NCBI RefSeq assembly: GCF_014236655.1 | Contig: NZ_JACMYG010000025.1 | Span: forward strand, 24,319-88,318 | DNA: 64,000 bases | DNA from: Pseudomonas kielensis | GTDB lineage: Bacteria; Pseudomonadota; Gammaproteobacteria; Pseudomonadales; Pseudomonadaceae | Direction: 5' to 3' | Shown: positions 1 through 9,042 of the stretch, one piece after another | Numbering within the stretch: the first letter of the stretch is position 1 | Layout of the letters: each line of letters begins with the position of its first letter | Translations under genes and position numbers: made by a program | Notes under the pieces: model-generated | Database searches by the model: none | Seen by the model: only the letters and a program-made list of their open reading frames with translations | What the model was told of the DNA's origin: nothing

Positions 1-1218
1 GCGCTGCACCCGGATCTCGGCGCGTAGCGGTGCCAGCTCGCTGATCACCTGATTGACCAGGGCATCCAGGTCGACTCGCTGAAAATTCAGCGCCGGCGAC
101 CCCTGCTCCAGCCGTGCATAGGTGAGCATCTCATCCACCAGGCCATCGAGGTCCTGGATGTCGTGGTCCATGCCTTCGAGGTACTTGTCCCGCGCCTGCA
201 CGGTGGTCGCCGTGCTGATCATCTCCAGGCCAAACCGCAAGCGCGCCACCGGCGTACGCAGCTCATGGGAGACCGCACGCACCAGTTCGCGCTGGATCGC
301 CAGCAATTGCTGCAAGTGCTCGGCCATGCCGTTGAATGCCGCCGCCAGCCGCCCTACCGAGTCCGCCCCCCGGGTTGGCACGCGGGTTTCCAAGCTGCCC
401 TTGGCGATGCGCGTGGCGGCCGACTCCAGGCCGCTGAGGCGCCGCTCCAGCTGGCGCACCAGTAGGTAGACGATCAAGCCGATCAGGCTCAACCCGAGGG
501 CCGCAATCAGCACCAGCCACTGCGGCGGATATGGATTCATCTGATACAGGGGGCCGATTTCCAGCACCCATGGCGTGCCCACCATCCCGGCAAACACCCG
601 GATCGAATCGCCCTCCTTGCCCAGCGCCATCACGGTATCGCCCTCGGATACCCGGCGGCTCTGGTCTTCGTCCATGTCTGCCTGGTCCACCGTGACCAGT
701 TGCAGTTCGAAGCCAAACCCCTTGTCCTTTTTCAGGGCCGCCAGGCGCTTGGGCTGCTCGGCCACCGGGTAGCGCACCAGCTCATCGGCCAACAGATAAA
801 TAGTCGCCCGTGCCAGTTGCTCGCTGATCTGCTGCACTTCCCCCGTCAGCACCAACTGTTCCTGTTCGCTGACCAGCCGGTAGACCTTTGCTGCATGGGG
901 CCCGGTCTGCTGCACCAGTGCCTGGCCACGCAGTACCCGCGTGCGTTCGCCCAGATCGAGGCCGGTCTGGCTGAAGGTCTGCAGGTTCAGGGGAATACCC
1001 AGCAAGCGCTCCCACACCAATAGCGCACGCCGGCGCTCGGTCGGGTTCATGGGTTGCAAGTTGTCGGCCATCAGGGAAAACGTACCGTGCGCCAGGCGCT
1101 CGCGGTATTGCTCGCTGCGTACTTCGTTGAGCAGGTGCAAGGCCAGCACCCCGAGGACCGCCACCAGAATCAGCGCCGCACACATGCCGCCATAGATTCG
1201 CAGGAAGATCGAGTTCAC
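1..1218 (-). CDS. Sensor histidine kinase, RstB-like (3' end outside window)
   Basis: Inner-membrane sensor kinase, partner of the adjacent response regulator. 406 codons are visible and the catalytic ATPase domain lies beyond position 1. Order: membrane segment at residues 11-29, a periplasmic domain, second membrane segment at 234-254, HAMP linker, and a HisKA region with the phospho-acceptor His near residue 318 in the motif SHELRTP. The start is GTG, overlapping the regulator's TGA by four bases (GTGA), so the genes are translationally coupled. In P. aeruginosa the equivalent pair (PA1157/PA1158) also adjoins nrdA. The signal is unknown. The domain call is firm; the RstB label is by resemblance only. 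Confidence 0.88.
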   Translation of the reverse strand, partial: MNSIFLRIYGGMCAALILVAVLGVLALHLLNEVRSEQYRERLAHGTFSLMADNLQPMNPTERRRALLVWERLLGIPLNLQTFSQTGLDLGERTRVLRGQALVQQTGPHAAKVYRLVSEQEQLVLTGEVQQISEQLARATIYLLADELVRYPVAEQPKRLAALKKDKGFGFELQLVTVDQADMDEDQSRRVSEGDTVMALGKEGDSIRVFAGMVGTPWVLEIGPLYQMNPYPPQWLVLIAALGLSLIGLIVYLLVRQLERRLSGLESAATRIAKGSLETRVPTRGADSVGRLAAAFNGMAEHLQQLLAIQRELVRAVSHELRTPVARLRFGLEMISTATTVQARDKYLEGMDHDIQDLDGLVDEMLTYARLEQGSPALNFQRVDLDALVNQVISELAPLRAEIRVQR

Positions 1219-1940
1219 AGCGACTGGTCTACGCAGGCTTCAGGAACGAACAGGTAGCCTTTGCTGCGGATGGTCTTGATCAGGCGCGGGTGGTCCGGGT
1301 CATCGCCGATTTTCGGGCGGATGCGCGAAATGCGCACATCGATGGAGCGATCCTGGCCGTCATAGCCGATGCCGCGCAACGCGGTGAAAATTTCCTCGCG
1401 AGACAAAATCCGCCCGGCATTGGCCACCAGCAGCCAGAGCAGGTCGAATTCGGCACTGGTCAATTCGATGCCCTGATCATGCAGCCAGGCTTCGCGCAGG
1501 GCGTTGTCGACCACCAGCGGGCCGAACTGCAGGCGCCGCAGTTTTTCCGGTGCGGCCGGTTCCGGCGCCTCGCTGCGCCGCAGCAGGGCCTGGATGCGCG
1601 CCAACAGCAGGCGTGGGCGCACCGGCTTGCACACGTAGTCATCGGCGCCCATGTCCAGGCCCTGGATCTGATCCATGTCGTCCGTACGCGCCGTGAGCAT
1701 CAGGATCGGCCCCTCGTAGTGGTCACGAACCTTGCGGCAGATGGTCAGCCCGTCTTCACCGGGCAGCATCAGGTCAAGGATCACCAGGTCCGGCTGCTCG
1801 GCAATGATCCGCGCCGCCGCCAATGCACCATTGCCTTCGATCGTTACCTGCAATCCATTGCTTTCCAGGTACTCACGAGTCAACTCAGCCAGGCGCTGGT
1901 CGTCCTCGACAATCAATACCTGCCAGGCTTCTTGCTCCAC
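1215..1940 (-). CDS. OmpR/PhoB-family response regulator, RstA-like
   Basis: DNA-binding response regulator of 241 residues. The receiver domain (residues 7-120) shows the acidic pair D13/D14, the phospho-acceptor D56 in VILDLMLPGEDG and the conserved K105. A winged-helix DNA-binding domain occupies about residues 135-235. It is first in a two-gene operon with the downstream kinase and is transcribed away from nrdA, with 732 bases between the two starts. The motif GLDMGADDYVCKPVRPR is typical of the RstA-like subgroup. Targets cannot be read from the window. Confidence 0.93.
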   Translation of the reverse strand: MEQEAWQVLIVEDDQRLAELTREYLESNGLQVTIEGNGALAAARIIAEQPDLVILDLMLPGEDGLTICRKVRDHYEGPILMLTARTDDMDQIQGLDMGADDYVCKPVRPRLLLARIQALLRRSEAPEPAAPEKLRRLQFGPLVVDNALREAWLHDQGIELTSAEFDLLWLLVANAGRILSREEIFTALRGIGYDGQDRSIDVRISRIRPKIGDDPDHPRLIKTIRSKGYLFVPEACVDQSL

Positions 1941-2230
1941 GGGTGACCTCTGCTTGCCAGAACACTATTAAGGAAGGCTCCACCCATCTTTTTGTCATCA
2001 TTGGAGTGGATAAGACTGCTTACACAGCGCCCGATTGTAGCAACGCCCACCCTTGAGAGCACAAGCAGGCAAATGCGCTCGGTAACCGGGATTTTTTGTG
2101 ATAGGGTTCGCGCCCGCAAAAATCCCCCCAGGCTATTTTTCTGGGTAATAAACAGTGACAAACGGTCGACCCCAGCAGGGTCGCGGCCTACACGACGATT
2201 GGCTGTTTCATACACATTTTACGCACAGCT

Positions 2231-2239
2231 TTATCCACA
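2231..2239 (+). promoter_or_regulatory. DnaA box upstream of nrdA
   Basis: TTATCCACA is an exact match to the strongest E. coli DnaA box (TTATNCACA). It lies 36 bases before the distal NrdR box and 434 bases before the nrdA start. DnaA is known to regulate nrdAB in E. coli, so a regulatory role here is plausible, but a single 9-mer can occur by chance. Confidence 0.6.
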
Positions 2240-2266
2240 GGTAGTACGTTGCAATCACCCCCTGAA

Positions 2267-2282
2267 ACGCATTATCTTGTAG
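2267..2282. promoter_or_regulatory. Distal NrdR box of nrdA
   Basis: ACGCATTATCTTGTAG matches 11 of 16 positions of the NrdR consensus acaCwAtATaTwGtgt. Its centre is exactly 31 bases from the centre of the better downstream box. NrdR boxes normally occur as such helically phased pairs, so the spacing supports a weak match. Confidence 0.65.
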
Positions 2283-2297
2283 CTCGCGCTCAGAAAA

Positions 2298-2313
2298 ACC
2301 CTACATATAGGGT
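2298..2313. promoter_or_regulatory. Proximal NrdR box of nrdA
   Basis: ACCCTACATATAGGGT is a near-perfect palindrome with one mismatched pair. It extends to 22 bases when the flanking A/T runs (2295-2316) are included. The core CTACATATAG fits the NrdR core CwAtATaTwG at 9 of 10 positions. NrdR is the ATP/dATP-sensing repressor of ribonucleotide reductase genes. Confidence 0.75.
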
Positions 2314-2672
2314 TTTGAGGCAAAAACCAAACACAAATCAGACAAGAAACTCAAGCGCTTTTCTTGCATGTATTTGGTTGAACCAAACTCTTTTTCAGAA
2401 GCCCAAACCGCTCCCGCGGTTGGCAACTGTTTTTCCGCTCAAAACGGTAAAAACGGTACGGGTGTTGCAGTCGTTCACTGTCACCCCAACGGAATTCGGT
2501 TTCCAGCCTCCTGGCTTGAAACCAAAGACTTCGGCATGGAAGCGGCGCCCGATGGCCCCTTCCTACTGTCCCGAAGTTGTTATGCCCGGCGCTTGCCGGT
2601 TGTAGTGCTTCAGGACGGAACGGTGGGCACCTTCATGGTGCCCAAACAAACATAGAGAATGTGGAGACACCC

Positions 2673-5567
2673 ATGCAAACCGACACAACTCGCGAGAACC
2701 CGCAGGGCACCTTGCCGCAGGGCGCAGATTCGAGCTCCGATCTGTCCGCCACTGCGCCAGGCCAACTGCGCGTGATCAAGCGTAACGGCACTGTCGTTCC
2801 TTACACCGATGACAAGATCACCGTCGCCATCACCAAAGCGTTTCTCGCAGTTGAAGGCGGCACCGCTGCCGCCTCGTCGCGAATCCACGACACCGTTGCG
2901 CGCCTGACCGAACAGGTCACTGCGACCTTCAAGCGCCGCATGCCATCGGGCGGCACTATCCATATCGAAGAAATCCAGGACCAGGTCGAACTGGCCCTCA
3001 TGCGTGCCGGCGAGCAGAAAGTGGCTCGCGACTACGTGATCTACCGTGACGCCCGCTCCAAGGAGCGCGCAGTCCGCGCCCCGGCCGAAGACGCAGTGCA
3101 GGCTCACCCTTCGATCCGCATCACCCGCGCTGATGGCACTTTCGCACCGCTGGACATGGGCCGCCTGAACACCATCGTGACCGAGGCCTGCGAAGGCCTG
3201 GAAGAAGTCGACGGCGACCTGATCCAGCGCGAAACCCTGAAGAACCTGTACGACGGCGTGGCCCTGACCGACGTCAACACCGCCCTGGTGATGACCGCGC
3301 GGACCCTGGTCGAGCGTGAGCCGAACTACTCGTTCGTCACCGCCCGCCTGCTGATGGACACCCTGCGTGCCGAAGGCCTGGGTTTCCTCGGCGTCGCCGA
3401 AAGCGCGACCCACCACGAAATGGTCGACCTGTACGCCAAGGCACTGCCGGCCTACATCGCCAAGGGTATCGAATTCGAATTGCTGAACCCGATCCTGGCC
3501 ACCTTCGACCTGGAAAAACTGGGCAAGGCGATCAACCACGAGCGCGACCAGCAGTTCACCTACCTGGGCCTGCAAACCCTGTACGACCGCTACTTCATCC
3601 ACAAGGATGGCGTGCGCTTCGAGCTGCCACAGATCTTCTTCATGCGCGTGGCCATGGGCCTGGCGATCGAAGAGAAGCACAAAGAAGACCGTGCGATCGA
3701 GTTCTACAACCTGCTGTCGTCCTTCGACTACATGTCGTCGACCCCGACCCTGTTCAACGCCGGTACCCTGCGTCCTCAGCTGTCGAGCTGCTACCTGACC
3801 ACCGTGCCGGATGACCTGTCGGGCATCTACCACGCGATCCACGACAACGCCATGCTGTCGAAATTCGCCGGCGGCCTGGGCAACGACTGGACTCCGGTAC
3901 GTGCACTGGGTTCGTACATCAAGGGCACCAACGGCAAGTCCCAAGGCGTGGTTCCGTTCCTCAAGGTAGTGAACGACACCGCCGTTGCCGTCAACCAGGG
4001 TGGCAAGCGCAAAGGCGCTGTGTGTGCCTACCTGGAAACCTGGCACATGGACATCGAAGAGTTCATCGAGCTGCGCAAGAACACCGGTGATGACCGTCGT
4101 CGTACCCACGACATGAACACCGCCAACTGGATCCCTGACCTGTTCATGAAGCGTGTCTTCGACGACGGCAAGTGGACCCTGTTCTCGCCATCCGAAGTTC
4201 CGGACCTGCACGACCTGACCGGCAAGGCCTTCGAAGAGCGCTACGAGTACTACGAAGCCCTGACCGAGTACCCAGGCAAGGTCAAGCTGTTCAAGACCAT
4301 CCAGGCCAAAGACCTGTGGCGCAAAATGCTCTCCATGCTGTTTGAAACCGGCCACCCATGGCTGACCTTCAAAGACCCGTGCAACCTGCGCAGCCCGCAG
4401 CAGCACGTGGGCGTGGTCCACAGCTCGAACCTGTGCACCGAGATCACCTTGAACACCAACAAGGACGAGATCGCCGTTTGCAACCTGGGCTCGATCAACC
4501 TGCCGAACCACATCGTCAACGGCAAGCTGGACACCGCCAAGCTGGAACGCACCGTGAACACCGCCGTTCGCATGCTCGATAACGTTATCGACATCAACTA
4601 CTACTCGGTGCCACAAGCGCAGAACTCCAACTTCAAGCACCGTCCGGTCGGCCTGGGCATCATGGGCTTCCAGGACGCCTTGTACCTGCAGCACATCCCT
4701 TACGGCTCCGACGCTGCCGTCGAGTTCGCCGACAAGTCGATGGAAGCGGTCAGCTACTATGCGATCCAGGCTTCCTGCGACCTGGCCGACGAGCGTGGCG
4801 CCTACGAGACGTTCCAGGGTTCGCTGTGGTCCAAAGGCATCCTGCCTCTGGACTCGCAACAGATCCTGATCGAAGCCCGTGGCCAGAAGTACATCGACGT
4901 TGACCTGAACGAATCCCTGGACTGGGCACCGGTACGTGCCCGTGTACAAAAAGGCATTCGTAACTCCAACATCATGGCCATCGCACCGACCGCGACCATC
5001 GCCAACATCACTGGCGTATCGCAGTCGATCGAACCGACCTACCAGAACCTCTATGTGAAATCGAACCTGTCGGGCGAATTCACCGTGATCAACCCGTACC
5101 TGGTTCGCGACCTCAAGGCGCGCGACCTGTGGGACTCGGTCATGATCAACGACCTGAAGTACTACGACGGCTCCGTGCAGCAGATCGAGCGCATCCCGCA
5201 AGAACTCAAAGAGCTCTACGCGACGGCCTTCGAAGTGGATACCAAGTGGATCGTTGACGCGGCCAGCCGTCGTCAGAAGTGGATCGACCAGGCCCAATCG
5301 CTGAACCTGTACATCGCTGGCGCATCGGGCAAGAAGCTTGACGTGACCTACCGCATGGCCTGGTACCGCGGTCTGAAAACCACGTACTACCTCCGTGCCC
5401 TGGCCGCGACCAGCACCGAGAAGTCGACCATCAACACCGGCAAGCTGAACGCTGTTTCCAGCGGCGGCAACCACGGTGAAGACTCGGCCCTGGCGGCTCC
5501 TGCTGGCCCCGCTCCAGTACCGAAGGCTTGCGCCATCGACGAGCCGGATTGCGAAGCTTGCCAATAA
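2673..5567 (+). CDS. nrdA: Class Ia ribonucleoside-diphosphate reductase, alpha subunit
   Basis: Catalytic large subunit that reduces ribonucleoside diphosphates to deoxyribonucleotides with the NrdB radical subunit. 964 residues. Two ATP-cone-like domains sit at the N-terminus (about 32-125 and 147-236), the arrangement known for P. aeruginosa NrdA. The active-site cysteine region is NLCTEITLNT, further conserved Cys lie in SSCYLTT and AVCNLGSINL, and the C-terminal redox tail ends CEACQ. The ATG at 2673 has GGAG six bases upstream; the longer open frame to 2577 adds unrelated sequence. A strong terminator follows. Unusually, nrdB is not next but 9.3 kb downstream in the same orientation. 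Confidence 0.98.
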   Translation: MQTDTTRENPQGTLPQGADSSSDLSATAPGQLRVIKRNGTVVPYTDDKITVAITKAFLAVEGGTAAASSRIHDTVARLTEQVTATFKRRMPSGGTIHIEEIQDQVELALMRAGEQKVARDYVIYRDARSKERAVRAPAEDAVQAHPSIRITRADGTFAPLDMGRLNTIVTEACEGLEEVDGDLIQRETLKNLYDGVALTDVNTALVMTARTLVEREPNYSFVTARLLMDTLRAEGLGFLGVAESATHHEMVDLYAKALPAYIAKGIEFELLNPILATFDLEKLGKAINHERDQQFTYLGLQTLYDRYFIHKDGVRFELPQIFFMRVAMGLAIEEKHKEDRAIEFYNLLSSFDYMSSTPTLFNAGTLRPQLSSCYLTTVPDDLSGIYHAIHDNAMLSKFAGGLGNDWTPVRALGSYIKGTNGKSQGVVPFLKVVNDTAVAVNQGGKRKGAVCAYLETWHMDIEEFIELRKNTGDDRRRTHDMNTANWIPDLFMKRVFDDGKWTLFSPSEVPDLHDLTGKAFEERYEYYEALTEYPGKVKLFKTIQAKDLWRKMLSMLFETGHPWLTFKDPCNLRSPQQHVGVVHSSNLCTEITLNTNKDEIAVCNLGSINLPNHIVNGKLDTAKLERTVNTAVRMLDNVIDINYYSVPQAQNSNFKHRPVGLGIMGFQDALYLQHIPYGSDAAVEFADKSMEAVSYYAIQASCDLADERGAYETFQGSLWSKGILPLDSQQILIEARGQKYIDVDLNESLDWAPVRARVQKGIRNSNIMAIAPTATIANITGVSQSIEPTYQNLYVKSNLSGEFTVINPYLVRDLKARDLWDSVMINDLKYYDGSVQQIERIPQELKELYATAFEVDTKWIVDAASRRQKWIDQAQSLNLYIAGASGKKLDVTYRMAWYRGLKTTYYLRALAATSTEKSTINTGKLNAVSSGGNHGEDSALAAPAGPAPVPKACAIDEPDCEACQ

Positions 5568-5600
5568 GCTGAGCCCGTAGGCGCCAACCGGCGCTTACCC

Positions 5601-5643
5601 AAAACCCCCGCCAGGTCCTGTGGACTTGCCGGGGGTTTTCTTT
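5601..5643 (+). terminator. Rho-independent terminator after nrdA
   Basis: Inverted repeat AAAACCCCCG / CGGGGGTTTT (10 bp, extendable inward with mismatches) followed by TTTTCTTTT, 33 bases past the nrdA stop. It shows that nrdA is transcribed as its own unit. Confidence 0.85.
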
Positions 5644-5726
5644 TGCCTGCGCAAACCGCAGGAGCCAAGCAAGCACGCGATCAGCCAATGGGCGGCGCAT
5701 TGTTGGCTGGGGTGCATTCTCCAGAC

Positions 5727-5754
5727 GAAAAAAACCGCCTCAATCGAGGCGGTT
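5727..5754 (-). terminator. Rho-independent terminator after mucD
   Basis: Perfect 9-bp stem AACCGCCTC / GAGGCGGTT with a four-base loop. An A-run at 5728-5734 becomes the T-run when read on the minus strand. It ends the algU-mucABD transcription unit. Confidence 0.85.
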
Positions 5755-5775
5755 CTTTGTGCTGCTGCAACCGAC

Positions 5776-7206
5776 TTATTCAGCCAGCTTGAAGGTAATG
5801 AAGCTGGCCCGCCCTTGGCGCAGGACCCGCATCGACACCGAACGATTCTTCGGCAGTGCCTTGGCGATCTCCGTGAACTCCTTGGCCGATACGATCGCCT
5901 GATTGTTCAGGTGCGTGATCACATCGCCTGGCTGCAGGCCGATCAACGAAGCAGGACCGTCCTGGACTTCCTTGATCACCACGCCGCCCTTGAGGTCGAA
6001 CGCTTTCTTCTGCTCATCGCTGAGCTCGATCACGGCCACGCCCAAGCGGTTGCTGCTGCGCTCGACACCATTTTTGGCCAGTGCATCCAGCTCCTTGCCC
6101 TCTTCCGGAATCGCGCCAACCGTCAGCTCGACGTTTTTGCGCTTGCCGTCACGAATCACTTCAAGATTCGCCTTGGCGCCGGCCTTGAGGGCGCCCACCA
6201 GGTGCGGCAGGTCCGCCGACATGACGATCGGCTGATCGTTCATGCTCAGAATCACGTCACCCACCTGCAAGCCACCCTTGGCTGCCGGACCGTCGTCCTG
6301 GATCTGGGCCACCAGCGCGCCGGCCGGCTTGTCCAGACCGAAGGACTCGGCAAGATCCTTGTTCACTTCCTGGATCACCACACCCAACCAGCCACGGCTG
6401 ACTTTGCCACCGTTTTTCAGTTGGTTGGAGACGTCCATGGCCACATCGATCGGAATGGCGAACGAGACACCCATGAAACCGCCGGAGCGGGTGTAGATCT
6501 GGGAGTTGATCCCTACCACTTCACCCGCCAGGTTGAACAACGGACCACCGGAGTTACCCGGGTTGATCGGCACGTCGGTCTGGATGAACGGTACGTAGTT
6601 CTCGTTCGGCAGGCTACGGCCGATGGCGCTGACGATGCCTTGGGTCACGGTATGGTCAAAGCCGAACGGCGAACCGATGGCGACGACCCATTGCCCGGCC
6701 TTGAGGTCCTGGGATTTACCCAGTTTCAGCACCGGCAGGTCCTTGCCTTCGATTTTCAACAGCGCCACGTCGGAACGTGGGTCAGTACCGATCAACTTGG
6801 CCTTGAGCTCACTGCGGTCCGCCAGGCGCACGAGGATTTCGTCGGCATCGGCGATCACATGGTTGTTGGTCAGGATGTAGCCGTCCGGGGAGATGATGAA
6901 GCCCGACCCCAGGGATTGCGCTTCACGCTGGCGGCCACCGCCAGGGGAACGCTGCTGTGGCGGCATGCCGCGCTCGAAAAACTCGCGCAGCATCGGTGGC
7001 AAGCCTTCCAGGTCAGGCATCTGCTGGTTGGACACTTTGCGGTCCGGCAGCTTTTGCGAGGTACTGATGTTCACCACAGCAGGCGATGCCTGCTCGACCA
7101 GTTGGGTGAAGTCCGGTAGTTCGGCTGCCTGGGCAGCTACGGTCTGACCCAGCACCAACACGGTGGCAAAAATAGTCAGGTAGGATTTTAAACGTGGTAT
7201 CGACAT
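5776..7206 (-). CDS. mucD: Periplasmic serine endoprotease of the DegP/HtrA family, MucD
   Basis: Quality-control protease and negative regulator of the AlgU envelope-stress response. 476 residues: a signal peptide of about 27 residues, then a trypsin-like domain with triad H116 (TNNHVI), D146 (SDVALL) and S219 (NPGNSGGP), then two PDZ domains (about 260-350 and 370-470). The start at 7206 is preceded by GGGAG; a 29-codon upstream extension lacks signal-peptide character. The gene lies 249 bases downstream of mucB. That spacer carries a perfect 7-bp inverted repeat (7305-7322) but no mucC, so mucD may have its own promoter. It converges on nrdA. Confidence 0.96.
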   Translation of the reverse strand: MSIPRLKSYLTIFATVLVLGQTVAAQAAELPDFTQLVEQASPAVVNISTSQKLPDRKVSNQQMPDLEGLPPMLREFFERGMPPQQRSPGGGRQREAQSLGSGFIISPDGYILTNNHVIADADEILVRLADRSELKAKLIGTDPRSDVALLKIEGKDLPVLKLGKSQDLKAGQWVVAIGSPFGFDHTVTQGIVSAIGRSLPNENYVPFIQTDVPINPGNSGGPLFNLAGEVVGINSQIYTRSGGFMGVSFAIPIDVAMDVSNQLKNGGKVSRGWLGVVIQEVNKDLAESFGLDKPAGALVAQIQDDGPAAKGGLQVGDVILSMNDQPIVMSADLPHLVGALKAGAKANLEVIRDGKRKNVELTVGAIPEEGKELDALAKNGVERSSNRLGVAVIELSDEQKKAFDLKGGVVIKEVQDGPASLIGLQPGDVITHLNNQAIVSAKEFTEIAKALPKNRSVSMRVLRQGRASFITFKLAE

Positions 7207-7455
7207 ACGGCTCCCGTTACAACGAGCATGGTTAAGCGATAGGGAACAAGAAACACCAGGGAACAGCCATCGGTACTTTTGTTCCGGGAACAACTATACA
7301 AGGCCAGAGCCGAGGGGCTCTGACCTATAGAAAATTTTAAGAAGTTTTGCAAACTGAAATGCTCACCAAACATTTCGACATCTCGATTGTGAAACCAGCC
7401 ATGATCGACCTTTACCCCAACCCACCCGTCGTTCGATGAGCGGCACTGGATCGAA

Positions 7456-8415
7456 TTACTGCTTGGATGTCGATGGGGCGCTGCGCATGGACAGCGCGAT
7501 CCGTTCAGCGGTGCCGATCGGAATCTCACCCACCACGGTCACCATCATCTCACCATCGGGTGTGGTCAAGCGCCGTGAAACAGCTACGGTGGGGCCAAGC
7601 TGGGTGCGGGTATCCGTGACCACTTCGCCATTGAGCGGCTCGAGGAACACCGAGAAACGCGCCAGGCCGTCGTCATACATCAGGCTACTGACCTGAACCT
7701 TGGTCTGCGGATCCTTGTGGGTGCTACTGCTGGTCAACTCGAACCCCGGCGGCAACCAATCGGAGTGCCAGGCCTGGGCCGTCTTCGCCGCCGATGCCTT
7801 ATTGCTGTCCAGGGCCACGATCTTGCACTCGTCACTGGCCTGCAGGTCCTGGTCGTCCGGCACGTCAGCAGTGTCCAGGCGGGTAAACTGGAAGCGCTCC
7901 AGCAACTGGCCTTTTTCATTGAGCAGCAAGGACTTGAGCGGCAGACCGGATTCCCGATCCAGATGCAATTCAAAACCGTAACGGTGCTGGTCACGGGGCG
8001 TCAGCGAAACAATCACCGCCGGCCGTCCAGCCACGCGCGACTTGCCGATGACGGCAAGTTCGTACCAATTCTTCAGCTTTTGAGGGTCAAGTGCTCGAGC
8101 GGACGAGTCGGGAGTGTCCTCCAGCCCTGCCACCAGGCTGCCGCTCACGCATTGAGTACGTCCATCAATACGCACGACTTCCTGGGCCGAGCCGTCGAGC
8201 TGCAGCAAACGCTCGCGGACTTTGCCATCCTGGACACGATGCCAGATGTTGTGGGTAGAAAAACTACCGTTACGCTCGTAAATGAAAGTGCCTTGAAAGC
8301 TCTGCTGTTGCTCGGCCTGGCTCAGACGGTTCAACCAGTCTTGAGCCTCATCGGCATGGGCTGGAACAACGAACCAGCCACTGAGTAAAAGCGTAAGTAG
8401 AGGGATGGCGCGCAT
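7456..8415 (-). CDS. mucB: Periplasmic sigma-factor regulator MucB (RseB-like)
   Basis: Periplasmic protein that binds the MucA anti-sigma factor and shields it from regulated proteolysis, keeping AlgU inactive until envelope stress. 319 residues, close to the family length, with a signal peptide (residues 1-21, ending AHA) and the MucB/RseB lipoprotein-like N-terminal and C-terminal domains. It begins eight bases after mucA, in the same operon. No truncation or frameshift is seen. Confidence 0.95.
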   Translation of the reverse strand: MRAIPLLTLLLSGWFVVPAHADEAQDWLNRLSQAEQQQSFQGTFIYERNGSFSTHNIWHRVQDGKVRERLLQLDGSAQEVVRIDGRTQCVSGSLVAGLEDTPDSSARALDPQKLKNWYELAVIGKSRVAGRPAVIVSLTPRDQHRYGFELHLDRESGLPLKSLLLNEKGQLLERFQFTRLDTADVPDDQDLQASDECKIVALDSNKASAAKTAQAWHSDWLPPGFELTSSSTHKDPQTKVQVSSLMYDDGLARFSVFLEPLNGEVVTDTRTQLGPTVAVSRRLTTPDGEMMVTVVGEIPIGTAERIALSMRSAPSTSKQ

Positions 8416-8423
8416 GATCCTCC

Positions 8424-9011
8424 TTAACGGGTTTCCTGGCTCGCTGCACGAGCATAAGGCAGGGCACTTTCAGTACCTTTGAGTGCAGCTTGTTGAGCAT
8501 GTTGACGCAGATAACCCGGCAGGCGCTGATCGTGCCAGCCTGGCTGACCTTGCAAGACACCATTGGCCATAGGCCCTGTGGCTTGCGAACTCTCATTGTA
8601 GCCTGCCAAAACGGCTGGGCCCTTGACTTGAGGAACGGTCAGACCCGGTTGAGTGTTTTGCTGAGCCAATTCGACGCCAGCGATCTCATCCTGGTTGTAC
8701 AGACGCACACCTGCCAGCACCGCAACAGTCACGGATGCCGCAACGGCCAGGCGGCCCAAGCTACGCCACGGTCCACGGCTGACTTTCGCTGGCACGGCTT
8801 CATCAGCCAGCGCTTGCGAGACGGCCGAAGCCAGGTCCAGACGGGGGATCAGCAAGTCCTTGTGCATCACTGCCCGGGCAATCTGGTAACGCGCCCAGGT
8901 TTCGCGGGTTTCAACATCGTCGAAGGCATTCAGCACCCGACGCAATTCCAGTTCGTCCGCTTCGTTATCCATCACTGCGGACAGCGATTCCTGCAGGGCT
9001 TCCCGACTCAT
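8424..9011 (-). CDS. mucA: Anti-sigma factor MucA
   Basis: Inner-membrane anti-sigma factor that sequesters AlgU. 195 residues: a cytoplasmic AlgU-binding N-terminus beginning MSREALQESLSAVMDNEADE, one membrane helix (about 85-104) and a periplasmic tail that would contact MucB. The start at 9011 fits the family; the frame extends 45 codons upstream without support. The gene looks intact, so no mucoid-type truncation is evident. It lies 31 bases downstream of algU. Confidence 0.96.
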   Translation of the reverse strand: MSREALQESLSAVMDNEADELELRRVLNAFDDVETRETWARYQIARAVMHKDLLIPRLDLASAVSQALADEAVPAKVSRGPWRSLGRLAVAASVTVAVLAGVRLYNQDEIAGVELAQQNTQPGLTVPQVKGPAVLAGYNESSQATGPMANGVLQGQPGWHDQRLPGYLRQHAQQAALKGTESALPYARAASQETR

Positions 9012-9042
9012 GGCGTTCCTCTCTTGGCTGTCGCCGCTGTCT

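Larger units (their letters stand above)
1941..2672. other. Intergenic region between the RstA-like regulator and nrdA
   Basis: A long, AT-richer stretch between divergent genes, holding the DnaA box and two NrdR boxes listed separately. After the NrdR boxes there are about 360 bases before the nrdA start, implying a long leader unless a nearer promoter exists. A perfect 15-base palindrome (TTTGGTT-g-AACCAAA) lies at 2373-2387. A 95-codon open frame at 2368-2655 has no convincing ribosome site or recognisable product, and I do not count it as a gene. Confidence 0.7.

Noticed and set aside
2368..2655. 95-codon frame upstream of nrdA
   Set aside because: No convincing ribosome site or domain; more likely leader sequence.
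2610..5564. 984-codon open frame on the minus strand
   Set aside because: Exact antisense of nrdA. Long shadow frames are expected in genes with strong C/G third-position bias, and there is no start region or domain.
5620..7119. 499-codon plus-strand frame
   Set aside because: Antisense of mucD, and begins within the nrdA terminator.
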